Part shown: one piece after another, positions 1 to 10,222 of the stretch
How the letters are laid out: every line of letters starts with the position of its first letter
Position numbering within the stretch: the stretch's first letter is position 1
Origin: Paraburkholderia phenoliruptrix
Lineage (GTDB): Bacteria > Pseudomonadota > Gammaproteobacteria > Burkholderiales > Burkholderiaceae
NCBI RefSeq assembly: GCF_019511605.1
Contig: NZ_JAEUAV010000004.1
Coordinates: 1 to 64,000, forward strand
Reading direction: 5' to 3'
DNA length: 64,000 bases
Made by a program: the position numbers and the translations under genes
The notes under the pieces: model-generated
The model's database searches: none
What the model was told of the DNA's origin: nothing
The model's input: the letters and a program-made list of their open reading frames with translations, nothing else

Positions 1-101
1 GCGTGGGGGCCGGGGGGCCGTGGGGGCGCAGGGCGCGGACGCTCCCCACGGCCGCTGTTCGTCCAGGGGCCCCGTTCGTGCGTCGCCCTACAGCCGCTTG
101 A
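1..101. other. Window edge, no gene seen
   Basis: Very GC-rich stretch before the stop codon of the RNA methyltransferase. I see no supported coding frame, RNA gene or terminator with a U-tract. It may be the 3' flank of the methyltransferase transcript. Confidence 0.5.
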
Positions 102-890
102 TCACCGGCTGGCGGCGCGCCGTTGCCGGCACTGCTCGAACACGCACACAGCCGCGGCGGCCGCCACATTCAGCGACTCCATGCCGCCCGGCTGCGGAAT
201 CGTCACACGCAACGAGACCGCGTCGCGCCAGGCCTGCGACACGCCCGCGCCTTCGTTACCGAACACCCAGGCCAATTCGCCGCTCAGATCGCAGTCGTAA
301 ATCGCCTCAGCGCCGTGCGAGTCCGTAATCACGACCGGCACCGCGAGGCGCTCGATCAACGTCTGCGCGTCGACGTCTTCATGGATCTGCAGCAGGAAGT
401 GCGCGCCCATGCCCGAGCGCAGCACTTTGGAAGACCACGCGTAAGCCGTGCCCGGCGCACAGAACACCTGCTGAATGCCGGCCGCGGCCGCGCTGCGCAA
501 GATAGAGCCGACGTTGCCCGCATCCTGCACGCCGTCGAGCACGATGCAGGTCTGCCCGACCGTCGCGGGCAAGGGCGTGTCGAGCTTCTCCACGAGCAGC
601 AGCATGCCGACGCCGTGCACGACATTCGACAATTGCCCGAACAACGCATCCGGCAGCGTGACAATGCGCTGGCCGTCGATTCGCGAGACGATGGCCTGTG
701 CTTCGTCATGGCGAAGCGCGCCTTCGGTGACAACGCACATTTCCGGCTGTCCGGCGACGTCCAGATAGGCACTCGCAAGATGAAAACCTTCTAGCAGCGC
801 GTGACCGCTGCGGCGCTGCTGGTGAGTCGAACCGGCAAGCGCCTTCAGGCGTTTATAGAGCGGATTGTCCCGCGAGGTGATGGCTTTCAC
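102..890 (-). CDS. TrmH/SpoU-family RNA 2'-O-methyltransferase
   Basis: SPOUT-class enzyme that transfers a methyl group from S-adenosylmethionine to a ribose 2'-OH of rRNA or tRNA. All three SpoU motifs are present: DGVQDAGNVGSILRS at about residues 119-133, FGNEGAGVS at 210-218, and IPQPGGMESLNVAAA at 231-245, which form the knotted SAM site. The first 100 residues form a substrate-binding domain like that of TrmH-family proteins such as RlmB. The 262-residue length is normal for this family. The start is GTG at 890, because the conserved N-terminus begins there. It is the last gene of the lipid A/rnhB array, 138 nt after rnhB. The exact RNA target cannot be read from the sequence. Confidence 0.9.
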   Translation of the reverse strand: MKAITSRDNPLYKRLKALAGSTHQQRRSGHALLEGFHLASAYLDVAGQPEMCVVTEGALRHDEAQAIVSRIDGQRIVTLPDALFGQLSNVVHGVGMLLLVEKLDTPLPATVGQTCIVLDGVQDAGNVGSILRSAAAAGIQQVFCAPGTAYAWSSKVLRSGMGAHFLLQIHEDVDAQTLIERLAVPVVITDSHGAEAIYDCDLSGELAWVFGNEGAGVSQAWRDAVSLRVTIPQPGGMESLNVAAAAAVCVFEQCRQRRAASR

Positions 891-1028
891 AGGCAGCGAG
901 GGCGGTGAGAAATCGGAGAAAAAGTTCGGGCGACGCTAATGGACGGCGGACGGCGTGGTGCGGCGGCTGCGGGCTGGCGGCAACGGTCTGTCGGAGCGAT
1001 GCGCCAGGTCAGCTGCAGTGCCTCGTGT

Positions 1029-1832
1029 TCACGCCCCGCTGTGTTCGCCGAATGCGTCGCCGTCGAGCAGCGCATCGTCCAGCATGTTGCCCGCCAGCAT
1101 CTCCGGCACGGCGATAATTTCGCCCGCCGGCAACGGCACACCGGTACCGAAGCGCAGATGCGCTTCGCGCACGGGCGCAAACGAGCGCCGGTGATGCTCG
1201 CACGGCCCATGCTCGCGCAGCGCCGCGAGATGCTGCGGCGTGCCGTAGCCGGCATGCGCATTGAAGCCGTACATCGGATAAGTCTGGTGCAATTCGAGCA
1301 GCATCCGGTCGCGCGTGACCTTGGCGAGAATCGACGCCGCAGAAATGCTTTTGACGAGCGCGTCGCCGCCGATCACCGCTTCGCTGCGGACGCTGAGCGT
1401 CGGGCAACGGTTGCCGTCCACCTTCACAAGCGTGGGCGTGACCGACAGCCCTTCCACGGCACGCTTCATCGCCAGCATGGTGGCGTGCAGGATGTTCAGC
1501 GAATCGATCTCCTCGACCGTTGCCGACGCGATGCAGTAAGCAAGCGCGCGGTCGACGATTTTTTCGTACAGTTCGTCGCGCTTTTTCGCAGTCAGCGCTT
1601 TGGAGTCGTCGAGGCCGCGAATCATTGGCTTCGACGGGTCGAAAATCACGGCTGCCGCCACCACCGGCCCGGCCAGCGGCCCACGTCCGGCTTCGTCTAC
1701 GCCGCAGACAATGTCGTCCGCCGTCTCGAAGTTCAGGCCGACCTGGCGACTGGCCACGCCGGCCACCGCCTTGCGGCGCGGCGCGGCCGCCGTGCGGGGC
1801 TTGGTGCCGGGCTTGGTGCGCTGCTCGCTCAC
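1029..1832 (-). CDS. rnhB: Ribonuclease HII
   Basis: Cytoplasmic endonuclease that cuts the RNA strand of RNA-DNA hybrids, including single misincorporated ribonucleotides. The catalytic acidic residues are visible: Asp46 and Glu47 in [11 protein letters not shown], Asp139 in KVDGNR and Asp157 in GGDALVKS, followed by the conserved [12 protein letters not shown] stretch. The first 40 residues are a basic Ala/Arg/Lys-rich extension ahead of the fold. The GTG start shares bases with the TGA stop of lpxB (GTGA), so translation is probably coupled. Neighbours are lpxB upstream and the RNA methyltransferase downstream, as in other Burkholderiales. Confidence 0.95.
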   Translation of the reverse strand: MSEQRTKPGTKPRTAAAPRRKAVAGVASRQVGLNFETADDIVCGVDEAGRGPLAGPVVAAAVIFDPSKPMIRGLDDSKALTAKKRDELYEKIVDRALAYCIASATVEEIDSLNILHATMLAMKRAVEGLSVTPTLVKVDGNRCPTLSVRSEAVIGGDALVKSISAASILAKVTRDRMLLELHQTYPMYGFNAHAGYGTPQHLAALREHGPCEHHRRSFAPVREAHLRFGTGVPLPAGEIIAVPEMLAGNMLDDALLDGDAFGEHSGA

Positions 1833-2998
1833 GGCCGCGCCCTGCGCTTTTCGACGACGCTCGCCACGACCTCCGCCGCACGCTCTGCGGTGTTCTGCTT
1901 CAGCACGTGATGCATCTCCGTGAAGATTTCCGTCAGCGTGCGCCGGTTAGCTTCGTCGCGCAACTGTTTCAGCGTGGCTTCGGCAAGCGCCTGGGGCGTT
2001 GCGAAATGCTGCAGGATTTCCGGCACCACGAAGCGGCCCGCCAGAATGTTGGGCAAACCGACATAAGGCAGATAACCCTGGCGACGCATGATCTGGCCGG
2101 TCAGCCAGGGCACCTTGTACGAGATGACCATCGGCTTTTTCAGGAGCGCGGCCTCGAGCGTGACCGTGCCGCTTTTGACGAGAATTGCGTCGGCTGCCGT
2201 CATCGCGAGTTGCGACTGGCCGTCCGTAATGGTGAGCTCGAGCCCCGGGTGGGAGTCGACCAGCGGGCGCAGCATCTCGCGCAAGGCCGGCGTGGCCGCC
2301 GGCATCACGAAGCGCAGGCCCGGCTCCTGGTGCTGCATCATTTCCATCGCAGCGAAGAACGTTGGCCCGATCAGATCGATCTCGGAGCGGCGGCTGCCCG
2401 GCAGCACCGCGATGATCGGGCCGCTTTCCGCGAGACCCAGCGCTCGGCGCGCGCCCAGCGTGTCCGGTTCGAGCGGAATCTCGTCGGCGAGCGGATGACC
2501 CACGTAGGATGCCGCGACACCCGCCTTTTCGAGCAGCGCCGTTTCGAACGGGAACACGCACAGCATGTGGTCGACCGCCTTGGCGATTTTCTTGATGCGC
2601 CCGCCACGCCAGGCCCAAATGGATGGGCAAACGAAGTGAACCGTCGGAATGCCCGCCTCGCGCAGCGGATGCTCGAGCCCGAAATTGAAGTCCGGCGCGT
2701 CGACTCCGACGAACACCGCGGGCGGCTCGGCAAGCAACTGCCGCTTCAGATCGTTGCGAATGCGCAGAATCTCGGGAATGTGCCGCAGCGCTTCGACATA
2801 GCCGCGCACCGAGAGCTTTTCCATCGGCCAGTGGGCGTCGAAACCCGTGGCGATCATGCGCGGACCGCCGATTCCGTAGAAGTGCGTGGTGCCCGGCAGG
2901 CGGCTCGCAAGGCCGCCTAACAGCGATGAGGCCAGCAGGTCGCCGGACGGCTCGCCGGCCACCATCGCAATGCGCAGCGGACTGGGTTGCAATGCCAT
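1829..2998 (-). CDS. lpxB: Lipid-A-disaccharide synthase
   Basis: GT19-family glycosyltransferase that joins UDP-2,3-diacylglucosamine to lipid X to form the beta-1,6-linked disaccharide of lipid A at the inner membrane. The start shows the family signature [14 protein letters not shown] at about residues 14-27, followed by FYGIGGPRM. The central part carries [10 protein letters not shown] and the UDP-binding region LPGSRRSEI. The 389-residue length matches the family. The ATG at 2998 lies 3 nt after the lpxA stop, and the gene ends overlapping rnhB, so it sits inside a compact fabZ-lpxA-lpxB-rnhB block. Confidence 0.96.
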   Translation of the reverse strand: MALQPSPLRIAMVAGEPSGDLLASSLLGGLASRLPGTTHFYGIGGPRMIATGFDAHWPMEKLSVRGYVEALRHIPEILRIRNDLKRQLLAEPPAVFVGVDAPDFNFGLEHPLREAGIPTVHFVCPSIWAWRGGRIKKIAKAVDHMLCVFPFETALLEKAGVAASYVGHPLADEIPLEPDTLGARRALGLAESGPIIAVLPGSRRSEIDLIGPTFFAAMEMMQHQEPGLRFVMPAATPALREMLRPLVDSHPGLELTITDGQSQLAMTAADAILVKSGTVTLEAALLKKPMVISYKVPWLTGQIMRRQGYLPYVGLPNILAGRFVVPEILQHFATPQALAEATLKQLRDEANRRTLTEIFTEMHHVLKQNTAERAAEVVASVVEKRRARP

Positions 2999-3001
2999 CG
3001 C

Positions 3002-3790
3002 TTAGCGGATGATGCCGCGCTGCGACGTTTCGACGAATGCAAGCAGCGTTGCCACTGGGCCGTCGCCGTCGCCACCGGCGGACGCCAGTTCGCGCAGTTG
3101 CACCTTCGCTTCTTCCAGCGACAGGCTGTTCTTGTACAACAGACGGTACGCCGAGCGCAGCGCCGAAATGGCGTCCGGCGAGAAACCGCGGCGGCGCAGG
3201 CCTTCCACGTTGATGCCGTGCGGCTCGGCCTTGTTGCCCGCCGCAATGACGAACGGCGGAATGTCCTGCACGAGCGCCGAAGCGCCGCCGAGCATGGAAT
3301 GCGCGCCGATACGCACGAACTGATGCACGCCCGACATGCCGCCGACAATCGCGTAGTCGCCGATCGTCACGTGGCCGGCCATCTGCGCATTGCTCGACAG
3401 AACGACGTTGTTGCCGACCTGGCAGTCGTGCCCGATGTGCACGTACGCCATGATCCAGTTGTCGTCGCCGAGCCTGGTCACGCCCGCGTCCTGCACCGTG
3501 CCGGTGTGGATCGTGGTGAATTCGCGGATGGTGTTGCGGTTGCCGATTTCGAGCCGGGTCGGCTCGTCCTTGTACTTCATGTCCTGCGGACGGCCGCCGA
3601 CCGATGCATAGTGGCCGATGCGGTTGTCCTCGCCGATCGTCGTGTGGCCTTCAATCACGCTGTGCGAACCGATTGTGGTTCGCGCGCCGATCGTGACATG
3701 GGCGCCGATCACGGCGTACGGTCCGATTTCGACGGATTCGTCGAGTTGTGCGCCCGGTTCGACGATCGCAGTGGGATGAATCCTGCTCAT
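3002..3790 (-). CDS. lpxA: UDP-N-acetylglucosamine O-acyltransferase
   Basis: First enzyme of lipid A synthesis. It moves a hydroxyacyl chain from acyl carrier protein to UDP-GlcNAc in the cytoplasm as a trimer. The protein is a left-handed parallel beta helix built from hexapeptide repeats (residues about 1-190) with a helical C-terminus. His121 in HIGHDCQVG matches the catalytic histidine of the family. I start at [14 protein letters not shown] (262 residues, the usual size) rather than 16 codons upstream, because the family begins with this helix turn. It lies between fabZ and lpxB. Confidence 0.96.
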   Translation of the reverse strand: MSRIHPTAIVEPGAQLDESVEIGPYAVIGAHVTIGARTTIGSHSVIEGHTTIGEDNRIGHYASVGGRPQDMKYKDEPTRLEIGNRNTIREFTTIHTGTVQDAGVTRLGDDNWIMAYVHIGHDCQVGNNVVLSSNAQMAGHVTIGDYAIVGGMSGVHQFVRIGAHSMLGGASALVQDIPPFVIAAGNKAEPHGINVEGLRRRGFSPDAISALRSAYRLLYKNSLSLEEAKVQLRELASAGGDGDGPVATLLAFVETSQRGIIR

Positions 3791-3926
3791 GCGTCCTCGC
3801 TTCTCATTCTGTTGCGTTGTCTGGATGGGCTGCGGCAAGCCGGCTGCACGACAGGCGGCGCCGGCTGGCCGGACGTTGGGGGGAACCTCGAGCCGACTAT
3901 CGGCTCGCGCGCCCCTGACCGCTTCG

Positions 3927-4391
3927 TCAGGCGTCTTTGTCCGTGTGACGCACTGCGCACATCAGGTCCGCTTCCGCCGCCACCACGCCATCTACCTCGG
4001 CTCGCGCCTTGAACTTCCAGATGCCGCGCATGTGCCGCTCGAACGTGCAGTTCAGGATGAGCTGATCGCCCGGTTCCACGACACGCTTGAAGCGTGCGTT
4101 GTCGATGCCGACGAACAGATACAGCGTGTTCGACGGGTCGCTCGGCTCTTCCGAGAACGTCAGAAGCGCCGCCGTTTGTGCAAGCGCCTCGAGGATCAGC
4201 ACGCCGGGCATGACCGGACGAGTCGGAAAGTGCCCCTGAAAATACGGCTCGTTGATCGACACGTTCTTCAACGCTTTGATGCTCTTGTGCGGCTCGAGTT
4301 CGAGCACCCGGTCGACCAGCAGGATCGGGTAACGATGGGGCAGCAGCGTGAGAATCTTATGAATGTCGAGATTGATTTTTTCGGTGCTCAT
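3927..4391 (-). CDS. fabZ: 3-hydroxyacyl-ACP dehydratase FabZ
   Basis: Hot-dog-fold enzyme of type II fatty acid synthesis that removes water from 3-hydroxyacyl-ACP. It competes with LpxA for hydroxymyristoyl-ACP, so its place between lpxD and lpxA fits balance of fatty acid and lipid A flux. The catalytic pair is His54 and Glu68 in the stretch from [10 protein letters not shown] to LEALAQ. The start is [10 protein letters not shown] at 4391, giving 154 residues. The open frame runs upstream of this into basic low-complexity sequence that is not part of the family. The gap to lpxA is 136 nt, longer than other gaps in the array. Confidence 0.96.
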   Translation of the reverse strand: MSTEKINLDIHKILTLLPHRYPILLVDRVLELEPHKSIKALKNVSINEPYFQGHFPTRPVMPGVLILEALAQTAALLTFSEEPSDPSNTLYLFVGIDNARFKRVVEPGDQLILNCTFERHMRGIWKFKARAEVDGVVAAEADLMCAVRHTDKDA

Positions 4392-4585
4392 GGTGTTTCT
4401 GCTCACGCATTGACTGCGCGATGATGACTGCGGATGCTGGTGCAGGTGGGTTGTCAGCGGGTTGCGAACGCGTGCTGCCGGCGCTCGCCGTGAACTGGCT
4501 GCCATGCCACCGGGTCACGGCAACCGTCTTCACTTCCTGATATTCGCCCGCCATTTTACGCGGTAGCGGCGGGCCGCCCGGAAAA

Positions 4586-5710
4586 CTAGCTTTGGCCGCT
4601 CGGTGCGGCGCCTGCCGCACCGGATACATCAGGCGCTGACTTGCCGTCCGGTTGAGCCGTGGCGGCGTTTTCCAGCGCCTTGATACGCTCGCGAAGCTTG
4701 TCGATATTGCGCAGCAACGCCGCGCTCTTGTTCCAGTCGGCGTGATTCACCGCAGGGAATGCGCTGGTGTACATGCCGGGCTTCAGCAACGACTTGGACA
4801 CGCCCGACTTGGCCGTGACGATCACATGATCGGCGAGCGTCACATGTCCCGCAATGCCGACCGCGCCGCCGATCATGCAGTGGCGGCCAATGGTCGTGCT
4901 GCCCGCAATGCCCGCGCACCCCGCAATGACCGTGTACGCACCGATGCGGCAGTTGTGGCCGATCTGCACGAGGTTGTCGATCTTCACGCACTCCTCGATG
5001 ACCGTATCGGCCATCGCGCCGCGGTCGATCGTGGTGTTCGCACCGATTTCGACGTCGGCCGCAATCGACACCCCGCCGACCTGCGGAATCTTGACCCAAC
5101 TGCCGGTACGCGCGTCGCCTTCGCCAACGAAATCCGGCGCAAAGCCGAAGCCGTCAGAGCCGATCACGGCGCCTGCGTGCACGATCACGCGCTCGGCCAG
5201 CTTGCAGCCGTGGTACACCGCCACGTTCGGATACAGATGCGAACCCGCGCCGATGCGCGTGCCGCGGCCAATCACCACGTTCGCGTCGAGCCGCACGTTT
5301 TCGCCGATCACGGCGCCCGCTTCCACCGTGACGTGCGGTCCGATCACCGCGCTCGCGGCGATCTGCGCGGACGGGTCGATCGTCGCGCTCGGATGAATGC
5401 CGGGCGCGACCTTCGGAGCCGCGAGGTCGATGAAGGTTTGCGCGACGCGCGCGAAGTAAGCGTACGGATTCGGCGTGACGATGAAGTTACGGCCGCTGCG
5501 GGATGCGAGCTTAGCGAGGTCGTCCGCGTTGATCAGCACCGCGCCCGCGCGAGTGGTTTCCACTTGCGACAGATACTTCGGGTTGGCGAGGAACGCCAGC
5601 TGGTCCGGGCCTGCCTGGTCGAGCGGCGCAAGACTGCCGACGCGCTGCGAACCGTCTCCCACTACTTCACCGCCGAACCGCTGAACGATGTCCTCGAGCG
5701 TAAAAGCCAT
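4586..5710 (-). CDS. lpxD: UDP-3-O-acylglucosamine N-acyltransferase
   Basis: Third step of lipid A synthesis: N-acylation of UDP-3-O-acyl-glucosamine from hydroxyacyl-ACP. Residues 1-100 form the uridine-binding domain ([10 protein letters not shown] to about TFIDLAAPK). Residues 105-320 are hexapeptide beta-helix repeats, and His252 in QIGHNCRIG matches the catalytic histidine. The C-terminal helix ([22 protein letters not shown]) is followed by a tail of about 25 Gly/Ala/Ser/Pro-rich residues that looks disordered. A 194-nt gap without a visible gene separates it from fabZ. Confidence 0.96.
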   Translation of the reverse strand: MAFTLEDIVQRFGGEVVGDGSQRVGSLAPLDQAGPDQLAFLANPKYLSQVETTRAGAVLINADDLAKLASRSGRNFIVTPNPYAYFARVAQTFIDLAAPKVAPGIHPSATIDPSAQIAASAVIGPHVTVEAGAVIGENVRLDANVVIGRGTRIGAGSHLYPNVAVYHGCKLAERVIVHAGAVIGSDGFGFAPDFVGEGDARTGSWVKIPQVGGVSIAADVEIGANTTIDRGAMADTVIEECVKIDNLVQIGHNCRIGAYTVIAGCAGIAGSTTIGRHCMIGGAVGIAGHVTLADHVIVTAKSGVSKSLLKPGMYTSAFPAVNHADWNKSAALLRNIDKLRERIKALENAATAQPDGKSAPDVSGAAGAAPSGQS

Positions 5711-5839
5711 GCCTATCCTGTCTCCTGCTGTTCAGTACAACTTGTCGGTGCGACCTGTCGCTGCACGCGCCCCGCGACCTTCTGAGCGGGCTCTTAACCG
5801 CTCATTGTCAATATGCGTGGCGAGCCCGCGACGCCGCTT

Positions 5840-6349
5840 TCAGTTGCCCGAAGCCGCGAGAGCCTTGAGCACCTGGTCGGTGATGTCGATGCGCGGGCTC
5901 ACGTACACCGCTTCCTGCACGATCAGGTCGTAGTGCTGTGCCTCGGCGATCTGCTTGATCACCTTGTTCGCGCGGTCAAGAACCGCCGCCAGTTCTTCAT
6001 TGCGGCGCTGGTTCAGGTCCTCGCGAAACTCGCGTTGCTTGCGCTGGAAGTCGGTGTCGAGCTGCGACAGGTCGCGCTGCTTTTGCGCGCGGTCCGCCGT
6101 AGACATGGACGGGCCGTTCTTGTCGAGCGCATCGGACATTGACTTGAGTTTCTGCGCCATGTCCGCGAGGTCTTTGTCGCGCTTGGCAAACTCCGCCTCG
6201 AGCTTGGTCTGCGCCGCCTTCGCTGCAGCGGACTCGCGCAGAATCCGGTCTGAATTCACCGCGGCAATCCTGGCTTCCTGCGCGTGTGCCACGCCGACGC
6301 CCAGCGTCATTGCCAGTGCCAGCGCGCAAGCCACACGTTTCGAAAACAT
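5840..6349 (-). CDS. skp: Periplasmic chaperone Skp/OmpH
   Basis: Periplasmic holdase that binds unfolded outer membrane proteins and passes them to the BAM complex. The first 23 residues are a signal peptide: basic MFSKR, a hydrophobic core, and a likely cut after AHA. The mature part is mostly charged helix from about residue 45 to 125, as expected for the Skp tentacles, with the hydrophobic beta core residues split between the two ends. I start at MFSKRVACAL (169 residues), because the 25 codons upstream would bury the signal peptide. It lies directly after bamA, the usual order. Confidence 0.93.
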   Translation of the reverse strand: MFSKRVACALALAMTLGVGVAHAQEARIAAVNSDRILRESAAAKAAQTKLEAEFAKRDKDLADMAQKLKSMSDALDKNGPSMSTADRAQKQRDLSQLDTDFQRKQREFREDLNQRRNEELAAVLDRANKVIKQIAEAQHYDLIVQEAVYVSPRIDITDQVLKALAASGN

Positions 6350-6407
6350 ACCGGTTAGCAAAGTGATCCTCTCGATACTGTTGTTTGGCGAAATGTCCGC
6401 AGCGCGG

Positions 6408-8720
6408 TCAGAACGCCGTCCCAATCTGGAACTGGAACTTCTGATACTGGTCGCCCGTATGCTTCGTGAGCGGGAAGCCCAGGCTGAGCTTCAGCGGCCC
6501 GATCGGCGAAATCCACGCAAGGCCGAGACCGTAGCCGTAACGCAGGCCGTTTGCGCCGTTCGCCGTGGCGGCGCTGCTCGCGTCCGCCCAGACGTTACCG
6601 GCGTCGAGGAACGTGAACACGCGCAAGGTCCGATCATAGCCTGTGCCCGGCAGCGGGAAGGTCAATTCGATATTGCCGACCAGCAGTTTCGAGCCACCGA
6701 TCGGGTCGCCGGTCGTCCTGTCGCGCGGACCGAGCGAGCTAGGCTCATAGCCGCGCACCGAACCGATACCGCCCGCATAGTAGTTCTTGAAAATCGGATA
6801 CGGCTTGCCGCCCATACCCTTGCCGTAACCGCCCTGGAAGTTAAAGCCCAGAACGAAGCCCCGTGCGAACGAGTAATAGTACTGCGCGTTGATGTCGGCC
6901 TTGTAGTACTGCGTGCTGCCGATCGGCGTGCCGTACTCGGCGTTGGCCTGCGCGAAGTAGCCACGGCTCGGCACGAGCGCGCTGTCGCGCGCATCGCGCG
7001 ACCAGCCCACCGTAACCGGCACGTTGTTCGACACGCGGCCGAAGTCCTGCACGTATTGCTTGTACGACGCTGGCGTGTTCGCGTCGACGTCGAGCTTGTT
7101 CTGCTCGAGACCCGCGCCGAAGTAGACCGTGTCGACCTCGGAGAACGGAATGCCGAATTTCAGATCGCCGCCCATAGTAACGATCTTGAAGCTCGAATCG
7201 GTCGAGTAATAGAGCGGCTGGTACGTGCGGTAATAAACGTCGGTAATACGCTTGATGCCGTCAACCGTGAAGTACGGATCGACCTGCGTGACCGTCAACG
7301 TACGGTAGGTCTTCGCGGTATTCACGTTCACCGCGAGGCTCGTGCCCGAACCGAACACGTTGTCCTGCGAGACGCCCGCGGAGAGCACCACCTTGTCCGT
7401 CGACGAGAAACCGGCGCCGAGCGTGATCGCGCCGGTCGGCTTTTCGGCAACCTTCACGTCCACGTCCACCTGATCGGGTGTGCCTTCCACCGGAATGGTG
7501 GTGACGTCCACGTCGGTGAAGTAACCGAGGCGGTTGATACGGTCCTTCGACAACGCGAGGCGGTTCGAGTCGAACCACGAGCTTTCGAGCTGGCGCATTT
7601 CGCGGCGCACCACTTCGTCGCGCGTGCGGGTGTTGCCGACCACGTTGATACGGCGCACGTACACGCGGCGGCTCGGGTCGACCTGCAGCGTGAGGTCGAC
7701 CTTGTGGTTGGTCTGGTCGATCTGCGGCTGCGCGTTGACGGTGGCGAACGCGTAACCGTATTCACCCAGTTTGTCGACGATTGCCTTGGTGGTGGATTGC
7801 AGCTTTTCGGCCGAGAAACGGTCGCCCGGCTTGATCTTGATGAGCTTGGCAAGCTCGGGCTCGCGGTCGAGCAGATTGCCGGCGAGCTTGATGCTGGAGA
7901 TCGTGTACGGCTCGCCTTCGTGCAGCGTGACCGTCAGATACATGTCCTTCTTGTCCGGCGTGATCGACACCTGGGTCGACTCGATGTTGAACTCGAGATA
8001 GCCGCGGTTCAGATAGTACGAGCGGATATTTTCGAGGTCGCCGGTGAGCTTGTCTTTCGCGTACAGGTCGTTCTTCGTGTACCACGAGAACCAGTTCGGC
8101 GTGGACAATTGCATCTCGTCGCGCAGCGTACCCGTGCTGAACGCCTTGTTGCCGATAAAGTTGATCTGGCGAATTTTCGCGCTCGGCCCCTCGGCCACCG
8201 AGAACAGCACCGAGACGCGATTGCGGTCGATCGGCGTGATCGTGGTAGTGACTTCAGCGGCGTAGTAGCCGCGCGTGAGGTATTGGCGCTTCAGTTCCTG
8301 TTCGGCCTTGTCGACGAGCGCCTTGTCGTAGTAACGGCCCTGCGACAGGCCGACCGCGCGCAGCGCCTTGGTGAGGTTTTCCTTGTCGAACTCGTGAATG
8401 CCCGCGAAGTCGATGGTGCCGATGGCCGGACGCTCCAGCACCTGCACGATCACCACATTGCCTTCGGTTGCGATCTTGACGTCGTTGAAGAAGCCCGTTG
8501 CGTACAGCGCGCGAATGGCTTCAGACGCCTTGTCGTCGTTGAACGTGTCGCCCTGCTTGATAGGCAGATACGCGAACACGGTACCAGGTTCGACGCGTTG
8601 CAATCCCTCGATCCGGATGTCCTGCACCACGAACGGCGTCGTTGCGTGAGCAACCAGCCCATGCGCGGCAAGTGCCGCGGTTATAACCGTCTTCGGAACA
8701 AAGCGATGAGGTTTAAACAA
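6408..8720 (-). CDS. bamA: Outer membrane protein assembly factor BamA
   Basis: Central Omp85 component of the BAM machine that inserts beta barrels into the outer membrane. A signal peptide of about 26 residues ends near VAHA. Five POTRA domains follow (residues about 28-430, starting PFVVQDIRIEGLQRV). A 16-strand barrel occupies the rest and ends in Phe (FQFQIGTAF), the typical C-terminal signal of outer membrane proteins. The VRGY motif (SVRGYEPSSLGPRD) that packs inside the barrel is present. Length is 770 residues, normal for betaproteobacteria. It is preceded by rseP and followed by skp, linking it to the sigma-E envelope stress circuit. Confidence 0.97.
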   Translation of the reverse strand: MFKPHRFVPKTVITAALAAHGLVAHATTPFVVQDIRIEGLQRVEPGTVFAYLPIKQGDTFNDDKASEAIRALYATGFFNDVKIATEGNVVIVQVLERPAIGTIDFAGIHEFDKENLTKALRAVGLSQGRYYDKALVDKAEQELKRQYLTRGYYAAEVTTTITPIDRNRVSVLFSVAEGPSAKIRQINFIGNKAFSTGTLRDEMQLSTPNWFSWYTKNDLYAKDKLTGDLENIRSYYLNRGYLEFNIESTQVSITPDKKDMYLTVTLHEGEPYTISSIKLAGNLLDREPELAKLIKIKPGDRFSAEKLQSTTKAIVDKLGEYGYAFATVNAQPQIDQTNHKVDLTLQVDPSRRVYVRRINVVGNTRTRDEVVRREMRQLESSWFDSNRLALSKDRINRLGYFTDVDVTTIPVEGTPDQVDVDVKVAEKPTGAITLGAGFSSTDKVVLSAGVSQDNVFGSGTSLAVNVNTAKTYRTLTVTQVDPYFTVDGIKRITDVYYRTYQPLYYSTDSSFKIVTMGGDLKFGIPFSEVDTVYFGAGLEQNKLDVDANTPASYKQYVQDFGRVSNNVPVTVGWSRDARDSALVPSRGYFAQANAEYGTPIGSTQYYKADINAQYYYSFARGFVLGFNFQGGYGKGMGGKPYPIFKNYYAGGIGSVRGYEPSSLGPRDRTTGDPIGGSKLLVGNIELTFPLPGTGYDRTLRVFTFLDAGNVWADASSAATANGANGLRYGYGLGLAWISPIGPLKLSLGFPLTKHTGDQYQKFQFQIGTAF

Positions 8721-8787
8721 CGTGCTTCCCCAGTGTGTATAGCTGCATCAGGTCGGACGGCCGCTATGGTGAGCGCCGCCGGACACT

Positions 8788-10215
8788 TTAAAAGTGGATT
8801 AAACGAGCGAGATCGTTGAACAGCGCAATCGCCGACAAAGCGACAATGCAGGCGAGACCCGCCCTCTGAAAAACGAGTTGCCAGCGATCGGAGACAACTT
8901 TCCCGGTCACAGCTTCAACCGAATAATATAACAGATGCCCCCCGTCCAATACCGGAATTGGTAGCAGGTTCAGTACACCGAGGCTAATACTGACGAGAGC
9001 AAGGAACGAAAGAAATGCAGAAGGACCAAGACGTGCGCTCTTTCCTGCATAGTCGGCGATCGTCACGGGGCCCGACAGATTCTTTAACGACGCCTCGCCA
9101 ACGATCATGCGTCCGAACATTCGCACGGAATAAACCGCAAGATCCCACGTACGATGCGCGCCGAGCCGCAGGCTTTCGAGAGGACCATACCGCACGTCGA
9201 TGGACGGGACCTGGGTCGCGAGTTCCGCGCCGATGCGGCCGACCAGCTCTCCGGTGGCGGCGTCGCGCTGCGCTTGCGGAACGATGCGGATGTCTTCGAG
9301 CCTGCCGGCCTGCTGGCTCTGCGCCTGCGTCTGTCCTTGGCTCTGTCCCTGGCCTGCGCCTGCGCGCTCGACCTGCAGCGTCAAAGGCTGGCCGGCGTGC
9401 GATTTTACATACGCGATAAAAGCCGTGGCGTTGTCAGTCGCCATACCGTTGATCCCGCGCAAACGGTCACCAGGAAGAAGCCCTGCCTTTTGCGCCGCGC
9501 TGCCGGGCTGCACACCTGCCACCGTGAGCTTGCCGCCGCCGGGCTCGAAGCCGAGGCGCGACATGAAGTTGTCGTCGACGTCTTTCTCTGTGAGACCGCG
9601 CAGATCCAGCTGGAAATCGGACGTGCCGTCCGTGCCTTTTGCACTCAACACGACGCGCTTGTGGTCGAACGCCGCGCCGAGCAGTTTCCAGCGCAAGTCC
9701 GACCAGGAACGCACCGGTTCCGCTTCGGCGGCATTCTCCGCCCGCACGCCGACCACCGTTTCGCCGCCCTCGAAACCGGCGACCGCAGCCGCCGTGTTGG
9801 GTGCGGGCGCGGCAAGAATCGCCGCGGGTTCGGTCACCCCGGTGGCGAACACGAGACTGAACAGCAAGATAGCCAGCAGGAAATTGGCCACGGGGCCGGC
9901 CGCGACGATCGCAATGCGGCGCCACACTGACTGCCGGTTGAACGCATGCGGCAACGCGTCAGCGGGAATCGGCGCGCCGCCCATCTCGCGCTCGTCAAGC
10001 ATCTTCACGTAGCCGCCGAGCGGAAGCGCCGCAACCGTCCACTCGGTGCCACTCTTCGGACTGACCCACTGAAAAAGCGGCTTGCCGAAGCCGATCGAAA
10101 AACGCAGCACCTTGACGCCGCACAGCCGCGCCACGCTGTAATGCCCGTATTCGTGGACGACCACGAGCACGCCAATCGCAACCGCGAAGGCGAGCACTTC
10201 GATCAGCAGATTCAT
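8788..10215 (-). CDS. rseP: Site-2 metalloprotease RseP
   Basis: Inner membrane zinc protease (M50) that makes the second cut in the anti-sigma factor RseA, releasing sigma-E under envelope stress. The HEYGH zinc site is at residues 21-25 in the first membrane helix. The third zinc ligand lies in the NLLPIPVLDGGHLL region of the C-terminal membrane part. One or two PDZ domains fall between, one visible around AGVQPGSAAQKAGLLPGDR. A Gln/Gly/Ala-rich stretch (AGAGQGQSQGQTQAQSQQAG) interrupts the second PDZ region and looks like a local repeat expansion. Length is 475 residues. It lies 7 nt after dxr. Confidence 0.95.
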   Translation of the reverse strand: MNLLIEVLAFAVAIGVLVVVHEYGHYSVARLCGVKVLRFSIGFGKPLFQWVSPKSGTEWTVAALPLGGYVKMLDEREMGGAPIPADALPHAFNRQSVWRRIAIVAAGPVANFLLAILLFSLVFATGVTEPAAILAAPAPNTAAAVAGFEGGETVVGVRAENAAEAEPVRSWSDLRWKLLGAAFDHKRVVLSAKGTDGTSDFQLDLRGLTEKDVDDNFMSRLGFEPGGGKLTVAGVQPGSAAQKAGLLPGDRLRGINGMATDNATAFIAYVKSHAGQPLTLQVERAGAGQGQSQGQTQAQSQQAGRLEDIRIVPQAQRDAATGELVGRIGAELATQVPSIDVRYGPLESLRLGAHRTWDLAVYSVRMFGRMIVGEASLKNLSGPVTIADYAGKSARLGPSAFLSFLALVSISLGVLNLLPIPVLDGGHLLYYSVEAVTGKVVSDRWQLVFQRAGLACIVALSAIALFNDLARLIHF

Positions 10216-10222
10216 ATGCGCC

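Noticed and set aside
5955..8819. Plus-strand open frame of about 950 codons opposite skp and bamA
   Set aside because: Fully antisense to skp and bamA, low-information Arg/Val/Asp-rich product, no motif. Shadow of codon bias.
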